Source: an uncultured Eubacterium sp. (GTDB lineage: Bacteria; Bacillota; Clostridia; Lachnospirales; CAG-274). Taken from it: DNA of 64,000 nucleotides. The notes under the pieces are model-generated. The model was given only the letters and a program-made list of their open reading frames with translations. It had not been told where the DNA came from and did no database searches. The position numbers were made by a program, and so were the translations under genes. Of this stretch, positions 1 to 9,786 are shown in pieces. The stretch spans positions 1-64,000 of the forward strand of contig URXK01000007.1 of the NCBI GenBank assembly GCA_900551755.1. Reading direction: 5' to 3'. Numbering within the stretch: the stretch's first letter is position 1; each line of letters starts with the position of its first letter.

Positions 1-1
1 T

Positions 2-193
2 ATAAGTGGTTCTGGCAAAGCAATTATTGACAACGAAGAAGTTAATTTAGTTACTAGTGATTGGGTAAGAATATCTCCAGTAGCTGAAAGACAATTTTTT
101 GCTAACAAAGACAATGCAATTTCTTACATTTGTATTCAAGTAAAAGAAAATTCACTTGAAGGATTTACTGCAAATGATGCCATTATAAAATAA
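2..193 (+). CDS. Cupin-domain protein, C-terminal fragment (cut by window edge)
   Basis: An open frame enters from the left edge and stops with TAA at 191-193, giving the last 63 residues. The run GSGKAIIDNEE followed by a stretch rich in beta-strand residues (SDWVRISP, then AISYICIQVK) matches the second half of a small double-stranded beta-helix cupin, where a G-x-G turn precedes the last strands. Substrate and metal ligands lie outside the window, so no function can be given. A hairpin with a T-run follows directly. The family call is from pattern only. Confidence 0.6.
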   Translation: MSGSGKAIIDNEEVNLVTSDWVRISPVAERQFFANKDNAISYICIQVKENSLEGFTANDAIIK

Positions 194-204
194 ATGTAAA
201 AAAT

Positions 205-237
205 CTCTGAAAGTATAATCTTTAGGAGAGTTTTATT
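205..237 (+). terminator. Probable terminator of the cupin gene
   Basis: CTCTGAAAG and CTTTAGGAGAG can pair across a short A+T loop with one bulge, and TTTTATT follows. It sits 12 bases past the cupin stop codon. The stem is imperfect, so confidence is moderate. Confidence 0.5.
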
Positions 238-370
238 ACTAGAAAATTGTAATTTGTTATTTAATTACCTTTTCAAATGAATTAGCATTTAATATAGTAT
301 TAGATATAAATTTTCTTTTATAGAAATTAGCCCAGTTATTAAAAATTCAAGGTGCATTCTTTGCGAGTCC

Positions 371-404
371 GTTTCAAGTTTTGTGTAAACGCTAAAAACT
401 GATA
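371..404 (+). repeat. Left terminal inverted repeat of the decayed IS256-like element
   Basis: The stretch around TTGTGTAAACGCTAAAAACTG (381 onward) closely resembles, in inverted orientation, the sequence at 1000-1034 just outside the transposase start (GTTTGTGTAAACCTCTAAAC on the minus strand). The pair bracket the broken transposase, as insertion-sequence ends do. Single-base gaps are needed to align them. Confidence 0.55.
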
Positions 405-553
405 TATTTAATAACAAGGATAGAACAAGTATATTTTCTATCCTTGTTTATAGTATATTACTAAATTTGTATTGTCAATGTTAATTTAATATATTAGTAA
501 TTCGTTCTTCAAAATATATTACTAACTGTGCTCGAATTTTACCCTAATCCTGT

Positions 554-965
554 CTATGCCCTGTCCACTTCTTTAGTTGTTATACCTTTGGCATACATAG
601 AAATGATTTTTTCTTCCGTATCTTGAAAGGGTATTTTGATATTTTTTTATAACTTGAGGCTCGTATTCACCGTTTCTATCTCTAGGAATATATAAATCCA
701 TATCACCATAGCTAGTGTGCATAGTCTTTTTACTATAGCCATTACGACTATTAACAGTATCTTTGTTCTTATAATCATACTTTAAATAACCAAGGGTATC
801 ATCAAGTTCGCTATCTAAAGTACCTTCAAGTATAACAGACATCATTTCTCTCATTATGGAATTGACATCTTTACCATCTTTAACAGGATTATCCTTTAAA
901 TAACCTGCCATCATTTCTCGTAATGCCTGTCTTTCAGGACTTTCATTTCTTTTTCTTCTAGCCAT
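554..965 (-). pseudogene. IS256-family transposase, truncated and frameshifted remnant
   Basis: The N-terminal third of a mutator/IS256-type transposase is present: start ATG at 965 with GGAGG upstream, LDSELDDTLGYLKYDYK, then NSRNGYSKKT and IPRDRNGEYEP, a block typical of the family. After KKYQNTLS the frame is lost near position 630. The next frame continues with QDTEEKIISMYAKGITTKEV and stops at TAG (554-556). The catalytic DDE core is absent, so the element cannot move itself. It lies about 20 bp past the dapL stop, so it inserted downstream of that operon. Confidence 0.85.
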
Positions 966-999
966 AATAAAAACCTCCAAACTGACTATTTTTATTATA

Positions 1000-1034
1000 C
1001 ATCAGTTTAGAGGTTTACACAAACTTTGGGATAG
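1000..1034 (-). repeat. Right terminal inverted repeat of the IS256-like element
   Basis: Partner of the repeat at 371-404. It lies just upstream of the transposase start on the minus strand and contains GTTTGTGTAAACCTC. It directly adjoins the end of dapL. Confidence 0.55.
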
Positions 1035-1061
1035 ACCCGACACTTCCTTAATTTGTATAAA

Positions 1062-2264
1062 TTATTTGTTAAATAAAGTCTTAAATCTTTCCATAGCCTC
1101 AACAGTATTTTCCTTGTTGTTAAATGCTGTAAGTCTAAAGTAGTTGTCGCCGTTCTTACCAAAACCAGCACCTGGAGTACCAACAACCTGAATTTCATTA
1201 AGCATTTTGTCAAAGAAATCCCAGCTATACATACCAAATGGACACTCAAACCAAATATAAGGAGAGTTTACACCACCAAAGTACTTAACGCCAAGTTCGT
1301 CCATAGTGTCAGCAATAATCTTAGCATTTACTCTGTAAGTATCAATCATTGCCTTAGCTTCCTTCATACCTTCAACGCTGAATACAGTAGCAGCAGCTCT
1401 TTGAACAATATAAGGTACACCATTAAACTTAGTTGTCTGTCTTCTGTTCCACATCTTGTTAGGATACATTTCAGTGCCATCACTAGCCTTAAACTTAAGA
1501 GTCTTTGGTACTACAGTGTAACCACATCTTGTACCAGTAAAGCCAGCTGTCTTAGAAAGTGAACAGAACTCGATACAACAATCCTTAGCACCTTCAATAG
1601 CAAAAATACTTCTAGGTAAAGTTTCATCTGTAATAAAGCACTCATAAGCAGAGTCAAAAAGGATAATTGCATTATTAGCCTTAGCATAATCAACCCAAGC
1701 CTTTAACTGTTCCTTGTTGTATACAGCACCAGTAGGGTTGTTAGGTGAACAAAGGTAGATAATGTCAGCGTGAACACTAGGGTCAGGCATAGCAAGGAAA
1801 TTATTTTCTGGATTTGCGTCCATATAAATAATCTTTCTGCCGTTCATAGTGTTAGTATCAACATATACAGGGTAAACAGGGTCTGGAACAAGTACAGTAT
1901 TGTCTACAGCAAAAAGGTCTGTAATATTACCTGTGTCAGACTTAGCACCATCAGATACAAAGATTTCATCAGCTTCAACTTCTACACCATTTCTAGCATA
2001 GTAGTCCTTAATAGCATTTCTTAAAAAGTCATAACCCTGTTCAGGACCATAACCCTTGAATGTTGCAGCATCACCCATTTCATCAACAGCTTCGTGTAAA
2101 GCCTTGATAACAGACTTGCTTAATGGTAATGTAACATCACCGATACCAAGTCTAATTACCTTGTTGTCAGGATTTTCTGCAGTAAACTTGTTTACTCTTT
2201 TAGCAATTTCAGAGAAAAGATAACTATCTTTTACATTTAAATAATTTTCATTTAACTTTGCCAT
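1062..2264 (-). CDS. dapL: LL-diaminopimelate aminotransferase
   Basis: A PLP enzyme of fold type I that converts tetrahydrodipicolinate directly to LL-diaminopimelate, giving the precursor of lysine and of the peptidoglycan cross-link. The 400 residues match the usual DapL length. Family marks include the N-terminal LNENYLNVKDSYLFSEIAKR, the VFVSDG-like segment, the substrate/PLP loop YLCSPNNPTGAVY and the Schiff-base lysine in SLSKTAGFTGTRCGY. The ATG at 2264 has AAGGAG 8 bases upstream. It lies 17 bp after another aminotransferase and is probably the second gene of a two-gene operon. DapL is typical of some Clostridia, chlamydiae and plants. Confidence 0.95.
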   Translation of the reverse strand: MAKLNENYLNVKDSYLFSEIAKRVNKFTAENPDNKVIRLGIGDVTLPLSKSVIKALHEAVDEMGDAATFKGYGPEQGYDFLRNAIKDYYARNGVEVEADEIFVSDGAKSDTGNITDLFAVDNTVLVPDPVYPVYVDTNTMNGRKIIYMDANPENNFLAMPDPSVHADIIYLCSPNNPTGAVYNKEQLKAWVDYAKANNAIILFDSAYECFITDETLPRSIFAIEGAKDCCIEFCSLSKTAGFTGTRCGYTVVPKTLKFKASDGTEMYPNKMWNRRQTTKFNGVPYIVQRAAATVFSVEGMKEAKAMIDTYRVNAKIIADTMDELGVKYFGGVNSPYIWFECPFGMYSWDFFDKMLNEIQVVGTPGAGFGKNGDNYFRLTAFNNKENTVEAMERFKTLFNK

Positions 2265-2281
2265 TTTTAATCTCCTTGTTG

Positions 2282-3550
2282 TTATTTTAATAATTCATTA
2301 ACTGCTGCTAACTTAACGCAAACACAGAATACATCCATTGCCTTTTCAAGGTCGGCAACTGTTGGATAAGATGGAGCAATTCTAATGTTGCTGTCAAGTG
2401 GGTCCTTACCATAAGGGTAAGCACAACCAGCATTTGTAAGGATAAGACCACATTCTTTAGCAAGTCTTACAGTTTCTTTGGCACAATTTGGGATTGTGTC
2501 AACAGCAATAAAGTAACCACCGTATGGTTTAACCCAAGTAAGAAGGTCGCTATCGCCAAATTCTTTTTCAAGTTTATTTAATACAACATCAAATTTCTCT
2601 CTAAGCATAGCACCTAACTTTTTCATATGTGCCATCATACCCTCAGGAGTTTTAAAGAAGTTGTATGTTCTAAGCTGATTGATTTTGTTATAACCAATAG
2701 TCATAATACCAAAACGCTTTTTAATTTCTTCAATAGCCTTATCACCAGATGCTACAAATGCAACACCAGAACCAGGGAAAGTAATCTTAGATGTTGAGAA
2801 GAAATAAAGTATTCTGTCATCAGTACCATATTTTTCAGCTAACTTAAATATATTGGCAAGTTTAACTTCCTTATATACGTGGTGAATACCATAGGCATTG
2901 TCCCATATAATAGTAAAGTCCTTAGCTGCAGTATCCATTTTAACAAGTCTTTCAACAACTTCGTCACTGTAGCAAACTCCACCAGGATTAGAATAGAGAG
3001 GAACACAAACAATACCCTTAATGCTTTCGTCCTCTTTAACAAGCTTTTCAACCATATCCATATCAGGACCATTTTCGCCCATAGGAATATTAATCATTTC
3101 AAAGCCAAATTCTTGACAGATAGCAAAATGTCTGTCATATCCAGGTACAGGACAGAGGAATTTAACCTTGTCAAGTTTTGACCAAGGTGTCTGACCTAAT
3201 TTACCGAATATGTAGTATCTTGCTATTGCATCATATATTAAATTAAGAGAGGAATTACCTCCAATAATAATATTATCTTCTTTAATATCAAGTAATTTTG
3301 AAAAAAGTTCACGGCATTCCTTTATACCAGTTAAAATACCGTAGTTTCTTACATCGTTACCTTCGCAATTAATATAGTCATTAATTGGTGATGTGAGAAT
3401 ACCATTTGATAAATCAAGCTGTGCAGCAGCTGGCTTACCTCTTGACATATCAAGACTTAAATTGCAAGACTTAAGTCTATTGTATTCAGAAACAAGTGTT
3501 TTTTGAGCTTCAAGCAATTCAGCTTTACTAGACTTGCTTGACAAAGACAT
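2282..3550 (-). CDS. Class I aminotransferase (aspartate aminotransferase-like, PF12897 type)
   Basis: A 422-residue PLP-dependent aminotransferase. The early DMSRGKPAAAQLDLS, then GGNSSLNLIYDA, the loop PLYSNPGGVCYSDE (in place of NPTG), DNAYGIHHV and the presumed PLP lysine in FFSTSKITFPGSG match the atypical aspartate aminotransferase family often annotated as 'class I/II-fold aminotransferase'. An aspartate-forming role would suit its place directly before dapL, since aspartate feeds the same pathway, but that link is inferred. A consensus promoter lies 66 bp upstream and AGGGGTGG precedes the ATG. Confidence 0.8.
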   Translation of the reverse strand: MSLSSKSSKAELLEAQKTLVSEYNRLKSCNLSLDMSRGKPAAAQLDLSNGILTSPINDYINCEGNDVRNYGILTGIKECRELFSKLLDIKEDNIIIGGNSSLNLIYDAIARYYIFGKLGQTPWSKLDKVKFLCPVPGYDRHFAICQEFGFEMINIPMGENGPDMDMVEKLVKEDESIKGIVCVPLYSNPGGVCYSDEVVERLVKMDTAAKDFTIIWDNAYGIHHVYKEVKLANIFKLAEKYGTDDRILYFFSTSKITFPGSGVAFVASGDKAIEEIKKRFGIMTIGYNKINQLRTYNFFKTPEGMMAHMKKLGAMLREKFDVVLNKLEKEFGDSDLLTWVKPYGGYFIAVDTIPNCAKETVRLAKECGLILTNAGCAYPYGKDPLDSNIRIAPSYPTVADLEKAMDVFCVCVKLAAVNELLK

Positions 3551-3616
3551 ATAACCACCCCTTTAGTTAGAAAATCTAAGGTTTTAGAATATAGATTTTT
3601 AATTTACATTGAATTT

Positions 3617-3646
3617 ATTATACCTTTTTTTCAATATATATGTCAA
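3617..3646 (-). promoter_or_regulatory. Sigma-A promoter of the aminotransferase-dapL operon
   Basis: On the minus strand TTGACA (3646-3641) and TATAAT (3622-3617) are separated by 18 bp. Both hexamers are perfect consensus and sit upstream of the first gene of the operon. Confidence 0.8.
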
Positions 3647-3831
3647 GAGATTATGCAAGATTAATAGACAAAAATTTCAAAAAATTTTTTTAACAATGTT
3701 TTAGGGGGCTTTATAGGGGTTAAAAAATACAATTTGAATAATTTAGATGTAAAATATGCACAAAAATAATTATTTAATGTTTATGTTATTTAAACAATAT
3801 ATTAAAAATTAAGAAAATCTTAAAAAAATCC

Positions 3832-3860
3832 TTGCATTTTAAAATACAGAGGTTTATAAT
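3832..3860 (+). promoter_or_regulatory. Sigma-A promoter of amtB
   Basis: TTGCAT (3832-3837), a 17-bp spacer and TATAAT (3855-3860). Transcription should start near 3867, about 12 bases before the leader hairpin. Confidence 0.8.
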
Positions 3861-3878
3861 ACACCCATACACAACAAA

Positions 3879-3915
3879 GGCGTTGGAGCTAATTGCTCCG
3901 ACGCCATTTTTTTTT
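3879..3915 (+). terminator. Leader terminator (possible attenuator) before amtB
   Basis: GGCGTTGGAGC (3879-3889) and GCTCCGACGCC (3895-3905) form an 11-bp stem with a 5-base loop and are followed by nine T residues (3907-3915). This is a complete intrinsic terminator placed between the amtB promoter and its ribosome binding site. Expression should therefore need read-through or antitermination. No aptamer or alternative helix is visible in the roughly 12-nt segment before it, so a protein antiterminator is more likely than a riboswitch. Confidence 0.8.
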
Positions 3916-3943
3916 ACAAAAATATTTTATAGGAGGGGTTATT

Positions 3944-5680
3944 ATGACTCAAGAAGCTTTTAACGCATTTGACACAATATGGCTTATTCTTGGTGCTGTA
4001 TTAGTATTCTGGATGCAGGCTGGTTTTGCAATGGTAGAAACAGGTTTTACCAGAGCAAAGAATGCAGGTAACATTATTATGAAGAACTTAATGGACTTTG
4101 CAATTGGTTCAATTGTATTCTGGTTCATTGGTTATGGCATTATGTTTGGTGATGCAAGTGGTATATTTGGTGGACTTCACTTCTTTGGTGAAAGCACTGG
4201 CAATGACACAGGCTCAGTTCCTTTCTGGGTACACTTTATGTTTAACACAATGTTCTGTGCTACTGCTGCTACTATTGTATCAGGTGCTATGGCTGAAAGA
4301 ACTAAGTTTTCTTCTTACTTAATTTATTCTGCTGTAATTAGTGCTATCGTTTATCCAATTGAAGGTCATTGGATTTGGGGTGGTGGCTGGTTATCAACTC
4401 TCCAGATTGGTTCTTGGACTGGTGGTTTCCACGATTACGCAGGTTCAACTGCCGTACATATGGTTGGTGGTATTTCAGCTTTCATTGGTGCTGCTATTCT
4501 TGGACCTCGTATTGGTAAGTTTGACGAAAATGGTAAGGCAAAGGCTATTCCTGGTCACAGCTTAACTCTTGGTGCTTTAGGTGTATTCATCCTTTGGATG
4601 GGTTGGTTTGGTTTCAACCCTGCATCTAGCTATGGATTAAGTTCTTATGAACAGGGTCTTGATGTTGGTAATGTATTTATGACAACTAACATTGCTGCAG
4701 CTGTTGCTACTACTGCAACTATGATTTTCACTTGGATTAAGTATGGCAAGCCAGATGTTTCTATGACATTAAATGGTTCACTTGCTGGTCTTGTTGCTAT
4801 TACAGCTGGTTGTTCTGCTGTTGACCCTTGGGCTGCTGCTATTATTGGTTTAGTCGCTGGTATCTTAGTTGTATTAGCTGTTGAATTTGTAGATAAGATT
4901 CACGTTGATGACCCAGTTGGTGCTGTTGCTGTTCACGGTGTATGTGGTGCTTTCGGTACTCTCTGTGTTGGTCTTTTCGGTAGAGAAGGCGGTTTATTTA
5001 CAACTGGTGACCCAAGTAGATTTTTCGTTCAGTTAGTTGGTGTTCTCGCAGTTGGTGTATTTGTTACTGTTGTTATGACTGTTGTATTCTTTGCTATTAA
5101 GGCTACAGTTGGTCTTAGAGTTACTAAGGAAGAAGAAATTGTTGGTCTTGATGCTCTTGAACACGGTTTAGTTGCTGGTTCTTATGCAGACTTTATGCCA
5201 TCTGTTAATGTTGGTACATTTAAGGGTGGTTCTACAGAAGTAACTGGTAATGTACCTCACGATGTAGCTGTTCCTGTTCAGGTTGTAACTGATGAGGCTG
5301 CTCCAGCATCTGAAGAAGGCAAGATGAGCAAGGTTGAAATTATTTGTAAGATGGATAGATTTGAACATCTTAAGAATAAGCTTGAGGCTTGTGGTATCAC
5401 TGGTATGACTGTTGTAAACTGTATGGGTTGTGGTGTTCAGAAGGGTAACACTAAGTTCTACCGTGGTGCTGAAGTTGAAACTAACTTACTTCCTAAGATT
5501 AAGGTTGAAGTTGTTGTAGCTAAGGTTCCTGTAGCTGATGTTATTAAGGCTGCTAAGGAAGCTCTTTACACAGGCAACATTGGCGATGGTAAGATTTTCG
5601 TTTATGGTGTTGACTATGTAGTTAAGGTAAGAACTGGCGAAACTAATTATGCTGCACTTCAGGGTGTTGACCAGTTCTAA
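3944..5680 (+). CDS. amtB: Ammonium transporter fused to a C-terminal PII regulatory domain
   Basis: Residues 1-430 form an Amt/Mep/Rh ammonium channel with about 11 membrane segments. The two pore histidines fall in STAVHMVGG and GAVAVHGVCG. After a linker, residues about 463-578 are a GlnB/GlnK-type PII domain with the T-loop KFYRGAEVETNLLPK and the C-terminal signature GDGKIFVYGVDYVVKVRTGE. In free PII proteins, T-loop insertion closes the channel and a separate gene is needed; here valve and channel are one chain. The tyrosine that GlnD uridylylates (RGAEY in enteric GlnB) is Val, so control should be by ligands such as ATP and 2-oxoglutarate. The start is the ATG at 3944 behind AGGAGGGG. 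Confidence 0.92.
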   Translation: MTQEAFNAFDTIWLILGAVLVFWMQAGFAMVETGFTRAKNAGNIIMKNLMDFAIGSIVFWFIGYGIMFGDASGIFGGLHFFGESTGNDTGSVPFWVHFMFNTMFCATAATIVSGAMAERTKFSSYLIYSAVISAIVYPIEGHWIWGGGWLSTLQIGSWTGGFHDYAGSTAVHMVGGISAFIGAAILGPRIGKFDENGKAKAIPGHSLTLGALGVFILWMGWFGFNPASSYGLSSYEQGLDVGNVFMTTNIAAAVATTATMIFTWIKYGKPDVSMTLNGSLAGLVAITAGCSAVDPWAAAIIGLVAGILVVLAVEFVDKIHVDDPVGAVAVHGVCGAFGTLCVGLFGREGGLFTTGDPSRFFVQLVGVLAVGVFVTVVMTVVFFAIKATVGLRVTKEEEIVGLDALEHGLVAGSYADFMPSVNVGTFKGGSTEVTGNVPHDVAVPVQVVTDEAAPASEEGKMSKVEIICKMDRFEHLKNKLEACGITGMTVVNCMGCGVQKGNTKFYRGAEVETNLLPKIKVEVVVAKVPVADVIKAAKEALYTGNIGDGKIFVYGVDYVVKVRTGETNYAALQGVDQF

Positions 5681-5724
5681 TATTTATTATATGTAGTTCA
5701 TTTCGTTTTAGATTTAGGGGAGAG

Positions 5725-5753
5725 GAGAAGTCCGAAAGGGCTTCTCTTTTTTT
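5725..5753 (+). terminator. Terminator of amtB
   Basis: GAGAAG-T-CC, a GAAA tetraloop, and GG-G-CTTCTC, followed by seven T residues, 45 bp after the amtB stop codon. Confidence 0.9.
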
Positions 5754-5844
5754 GTAACATTATTTATAGTGTTGAAAAAATATAAGGATTTCTTGCTGAA
5801 AGGCATAACTTTGTATCTACATAGGAATTAATTATAGGTGTATT

Positions 5845-5872
5845 TTGTGTTGGTACTTTGCAAGTCTATAAA
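5845..5872 (+). promoter_or_regulatory. Possible promoter of the structured RNA locus
   Basis: TTGTGT (5845-5850), 16 bp, TATAAA (5867-5872). Modest match to consensus, but the predicted start (about 5880) falls at the left edge of the structured segment and the amtB terminator lies upstream, so the RNA would need its own promoter. Confidence 0.4.
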
Positions 5873-5879
5873 TAGATTA

Positions 5880-6120
5880 TGGTCTTTAGGTGTATAGGTG
5901 AGTGGTAATAAAAAAATAAAGTTTTGTAGCTCGCCTATGCAACCTAAGGACTGGGACTTAATTTTACAGCAACTTTTGCTGTAAAATTAACAAGGCTGGT
6001 CGTTTCATAGGTGGGTATATAGTACCTATTGCTGCAAGAAATGTGTAAATTTCTTGCAAGGTTGTAGACTTTATCAACAGCAATAAAGGCTGGAATCACT
6101 TAGTGACTCCAGCCTTTATT
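5880..6120 (+). ncRNA. Candidate structured non-coding RNA, class not assigned
   Basis: This stretch of the 453-bp gap between amtB and pyrG is full of long complementary segments. A 15-bp hairpin with a 3-nt loop is formed by 5958-5972 and 5976-5990. A helix ATTGCTG/CAGCAAT (6028-6034/6078-6084) encloses a hairpin (6034-6042/6049-6057) and a small GTTG/CAAC stem. CTCGCCTATG (5930-5939) can pair either with ATAGGTGAG (5894-5902) or with CATAGGTGGG (6006-6015); the latter can instead pair with ACCTAT (6024-6029). It ends in the terminator at 6082-6120. No coding frame is convincing. 6S RNA is a possible class by size and isolation, but I cannot confirm it. I saw no signatures of RNase P, SRP, tmRNA or T-box RNA. 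Confidence 0.6.
6082..6120. terminator. Bidirectional terminator between the RNA locus and pyrG
   Basis: A near-perfect palindrome: AATAAAGGCTGGA (6082-6094) pairs with TCCAGCCTTTATT (6108-6120), with TCAC/GTGA extending the top. The T-rich flank on each side makes it work for the rightward RNA and for pyrG on the minus strand. Confidence 0.85.
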
Positions 6121-6133
6121 TATAATGTTTTTA

Positions 6134-7756
<1,623 letters not shown>

Positions 7757-7793
7757 CTATTATTTTACAAAAACTTATCTAAAAACTCATATT

Positions 7794-7822
7794 AGTATAA
7801 CCTAAAAACGAATTTTCGTCAA
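7794..7822 (-). promoter_or_regulatory. Sigma-A promoter of pyrG
   Basis: Minus-strand TTGACG (7822-7817), 17 bp, TATACT (7799-7794). It lies right after the upstream gene's stop codon, so pyrG is transcribed alone. No PyrR-type or stuttering leader (a G-run at the start) is obvious. Confidence 0.75.
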
Positions 7823-7826
7823 TAGA

Positions 7827-9194
7827 TTAGGCTAAAAGATTTATATAACCTACAGCAAGAATTCTATCACTTTCCATTAGGCCAGTATATATTTCATAAT
7901 TTATTGCTGCAACTGTTGGACCATCTAATTTATATGTAACATTTAAGTTCATTTCTGCTTGATAACGACCTAAATCTCTAGCAACTGTATTTTCTGAATC
8001 TACCTTAAATCCTAAGAACTTTAAAGCTGCTACTACATTAGGACTATCAAGAGAGTCCTTTTCTGAAACAAACAATATTTTATCAACAGTTATATCAGGT
8101 GTAATGCCTACACCGTTTATTTTTTTGCCATATCGTGATGAATATTCAAGGGTTGTCATTTTAACAACACCTACATCATCAAATGACATTACACTTTGCA
8201 TAACGCCTTTACCAAATGTTTTTTCGCCAACTATTTTAGCAGCTCCACTATCTTGCATAGCTGATGCAACAATTTCTGCTGCTGATGCTGTCATACTGTC
8301 AACAAGTACAACACATTTTTCATAAGGCGTTGTTTTTAAATCTGATGAATAAGTTGTCAAATTACCTTTTTTATCCCTTGTTGTAATTATTACACCACCA
8401 GGTACAATAAGTTTGGCAACATTAATTGCCTCATCAACATAGCCTCCAGTATTACCTCTTAAGTCCAGTATAAGTTTGGTTTTGCCAGCAGCTTTAAATG
8501 TGTTAATAGCACTAGCAAACTCATTGGCTGTGTTGTTAGTAAATGTAGATATTTTTATATATCCAACACTTTTGTCATTAAAATTTTGACCAGAGCTATT
8601 AAACTGTGTCATATCAGTAACTGTATTTACAGAGTGTAACTCAACTCTAACAAGATTAATGTTGTAATCTCTTACAGTATCACCTCTTGCTATTTTCATT
8701 GTTACAGCTTCGGCAATGTCAGATGTAACTGATGAAAAATATTCTTCTTCACCAATTGCATAGGCAGAAACATTTTTTATGGCTCTAATTTCATCTCCAG
8801 CTCTTATACCGTCTTGATAAGCTCGAGAACCGTTTGGTATTTCTGAAATAATAGGATAGCCACCACCAGAAAAATCACACTTAAACTCAGGAGCATACCA
8901 TACAGTTTTTTCTGATTTTTTAACTAGCTCGTATTCCTCTGGAGTAAGATAATCACTGTAGCTATCTAATTCGCCAACAACAGCTCTTATAGCTGCCTGC
9001 ATTAATTTTTCTGTATCTACATCACCGCCTACATAATTTTCCTTAATGTATTTTATAATTTCTCCAAAATAAGCACCAGCTGTGTCAGCTTGTTCTTGTA
9101 TTGGCAAATTATCAATATCGTCATCAGCAAATACATTAGTTAATGATGTTGCAGATAATACAACAGCTAAAACCATTGAAATTAGTTTTTTCAA
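7827..9194 (-). CDS. S41-family C-terminal processing protease (CtpA-like), exported
   Basis: 455 residues. A signal peptide (positively charged MKK, hydrophobic core, then VFA cleavage region) targets it outside the membrane. A degenerate PDZ domain around residues 100-170 (SRAYQDGIRAGDEI) is followed by the S41 core: LDLRGNTGGYVDEAI, the nucleophile serine in DSMTASAAEIVAS and the general-base lysine in EKTFGKG. The C-terminal 90 residues resemble a peptidoglycan-binding-like helical repeat (RYQAEMNLNVT). The start is TTG at 9194 behind AAGGTGAT. It follows pgsA by 36 bp. Substrate unknown; relatives trim cell-wall or spore-signalling proteins. Confidence 0.88.
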   Translation of the reverse strand: MKKLISMVLAVVLSATSLTNVFADDDIDNLPIQEQADTAGAYFGEIIKYIKENYVGGDVDTEKLMQAAIRAVVGELDSYSDYLTPEEYELVKKSEKTVWYAPEFKCDFSGGGYPIISEIPNGSRAYQDGIRAGDEIRAIKNVSAYAIGEEEYFSSVTSDIAEAVTMKIARGDTVRDYNINLVRVELHSVNTVTDMTQFNSSGQNFNDKSVGYIKISTFTNNTANEFASAINTFKAAGKTKLILDLRGNTGGYVDEAINVAKLIVPGGVIITTRDKKGNLTTYSSDLKTTPYEKCVVLVDSMTASAAEIVASAMQDSGAAKIVGEKTFGKGVMQSVMSFDDVGVVKMTTLEYSSRYGKKINGVGITPDITVDKILFVSEKDSLDSPNVVAALKFLGFKVDSENTVARDLGRYQAEMNLNVTYKLDGPTVAAINYEIYTGLMESDRILAVGYINLLA

Positions 9195-9230
9195 AATATC
9201 ACCTTCTTTTATAAATGGTGTTTTTATTTT

Positions 9231-9785
9231 TTATCCATTTAAAACTTGCTTATTTTTAACTATATAGTCAACAGCAGATATAATAGCAAGAGCAAGACTT
9301 AAATAAATAAGTATATAGCTTAAAACTGTGAAAAATCCGTTGTCGAAATTAAGTAAAAGTACAATAATCATAATCATTTGACAAATAGTTTTAAGTTTAC
9401 CCCAAAATCCAGCAGCGATAACGATGTTTTGCTCAACTGCAAGAGTTCTAAAACCTGTTATAACAAATTCTCTAGCAATAATAATAATAACTACTACACT
9501 TGGAAGTGCAACAACAGCATCGTCCATACCAATAAGGGCAATCATTGCTGAACATACAAGTAGTTTATCAGCAAGAGGGTCCATAAATTTGCCAAAGTTA
9601 GTGACAAGATTATACTTTCTGGCAATGTGACCGTCAAGAGTATCTGTTATTGATGCAATAACAAATATTGCAGCTGCCACATATCTTGTACTTTGTCCTA
9701 CTTCAGATAAAAGGAAAAGTAAAAAGAAAGGTATCATTATTATTCTAAGCATTGTTAGCTTGTTTGGTAAATTCATATTTTTCAA
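9231..9785 (-). CDS. pgsA: CDP-diacylglycerol-glycerol-3-phosphate 3-phosphatidyltransferase
   Basis: Membrane enzyme that commits CDP-diacylglycerol to phosphatidylglycerol. About 184 residues with several membrane helices. The CDP-alcohol phosphotransferase motif D-G-x2-A-R-x8-G-x3-D-x3-D is visible as DTLDGHIARKYNLVTNFGKF followed by MDPLADK. GAGAAAGG inside the end of rimO sits at the right distance for a TTG start at 9785 (MKNMNLPNK); ATG at 9776 is the alternative. Translationally close to rimO, whose stop lies one base upstream. Confidence 0.93.
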   Translation of the reverse strand: MKNMNLPNKLTMLRIIMIPFFLLFLLSEVGQSTRYVAAAIFVIASITDTLDGHIARKYNLVTNFGKFMDPLADKLLVCSAMIALIGMDDAVVALPSVVVIIIIAREFVITGFRTLAVEQNIVIAAGFWGKLKTICQMIMIIVLLLNFDNGFFTVLSYILIYLSLALAIISAVDYIVKNKQVLNG

Positions 9786-9786
9786 T

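Larger units (their letters stand above)
194..553. other. 360-bp gap holding one end of an IS256-like element and a second hairpin
   Basis: No gene is seen. It holds the cupin terminator (205-237), a sequence at 371-404 resembling an IS256-family end, and a hairpin at 416-446 (CAAGGATAGA paired with TCTATCCTTG, then TTTAT) that could terminate transcription in either direction. The rest is A+T-rich with no recognisable signal. Confidence 0.5.

Noticed and set aside
3867..3943. T-box or riboswitch aptamer in the amtB leader
   Set aside because: Only about 12 bases precede the terminator stem and no aptamer motif is present.
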